Source of the DNA: Phycisphaeraceae bacterium
GTDB taxonomy: Bacteria > Planctomycetota > Phycisphaerae > Phycisphaerales > Phycisphaeraceae
Assembly (NCBI GenBank): GCA_002686995.1
Contig: NYZC01000162.1
Span: 1-40,308, forward strand
Reading direction: 5' to 3'
DNA: 40,308 nucleotides
The notes under the pieces were generated by a model, which worked only from the letters and a program-made list of their open reading frames with translations, did not search any database and was not told where the DNA came from. Both the position numbers and the translations under genes were made by a program. Positions 40,265 to 40,308 of this stretch are shown piece after piece (position 1 is the stretch's first letter; the number at the start of each line of letters is the position of its first letter).

Positions 40265-40308
40265 GAACCTGACTCCGGCCGGCGCGGTGGGGCATCGACA
40301 GTCCCGCT

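Overview
The window is GC-rich and looks like a Planctomycetota-type genome, possibly Phycisphaerae. The main evidence is one enormous gene whose product opens with a LEPR-XLL-like motif, then an Ig-like domain, then a dockerin-like calcium-binding repeat, and continues as thousands of residues of beta-rich repeats. This build is typical of planctomycete giant surface proteins. LEPR-XLL proteins also occur in other phyla, so the assignment is an inference. The tRNA has no encoded CCA, and the short genes are ordinary metabolic and transport genes.

Layout. 1-1682 (minus strand): tRNA-Pro(CGG), a small two-helix membrane protein with a CxxC/CxxC tail, and a luciferase-like flavin monooxygenase, the last two probably cotranscribed. 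1856-4485 (plus): a sugar-phosphate isomerase/epimerase-like TIM barrel and a SulP anion transporter with a STAS domain, closely linked. 4461-4713: an imperfect inverted repeat that supplies the stop codons of two convergent genes. 4688-6771 (minus): a xylulokinase gene without its 5' end, abutting an intact sterol desaturase family gene. 6772-7081: a divergent intergenic region with a good sigma70-like promoter and a long leader for the giant gene.

7082-38149 (plus) is one reading frame of 10,356 codons broken only by a single TGA at 16781-16783. In order it encodes: the LEPR-XLL start, an Ig domain and dockerin, a beta-helix-like region with three long repeats, ten CARDB-like repeats, a conserved module that spans the TGA, a propeller-like region, nine cadherin/He_PIG-like repeats, an RHS-like region with a second dockerin, further Ig domains with a third dockerin, a 13-domain Ig array organised as a repeating A-B-C triplet, a proline-rich linker, a propeller-like region, a long RTX-like region with regularly placed inserts, and seven PKD-like repeats. 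The last PKD repeat is frameshifted near 38117 and its remainder lies in another frame up to 38256. The product, if made whole, would be about a megadalton, very Asp-rich and almost without cysteine: a presumed secreted, calcium-binding adhesin or surface polymer.

38316-40154 encodes an asparagine synthase (glutamine-hydrolysing), followed by a small hairpin and short tandem repeats. No CRISPR array, transposase or integrase was seen. The most interesting content is the giant gene itself: its higher-order repeats, its single TGA with a restart-like signal 36 bases beyond, and its damaged 3' end.
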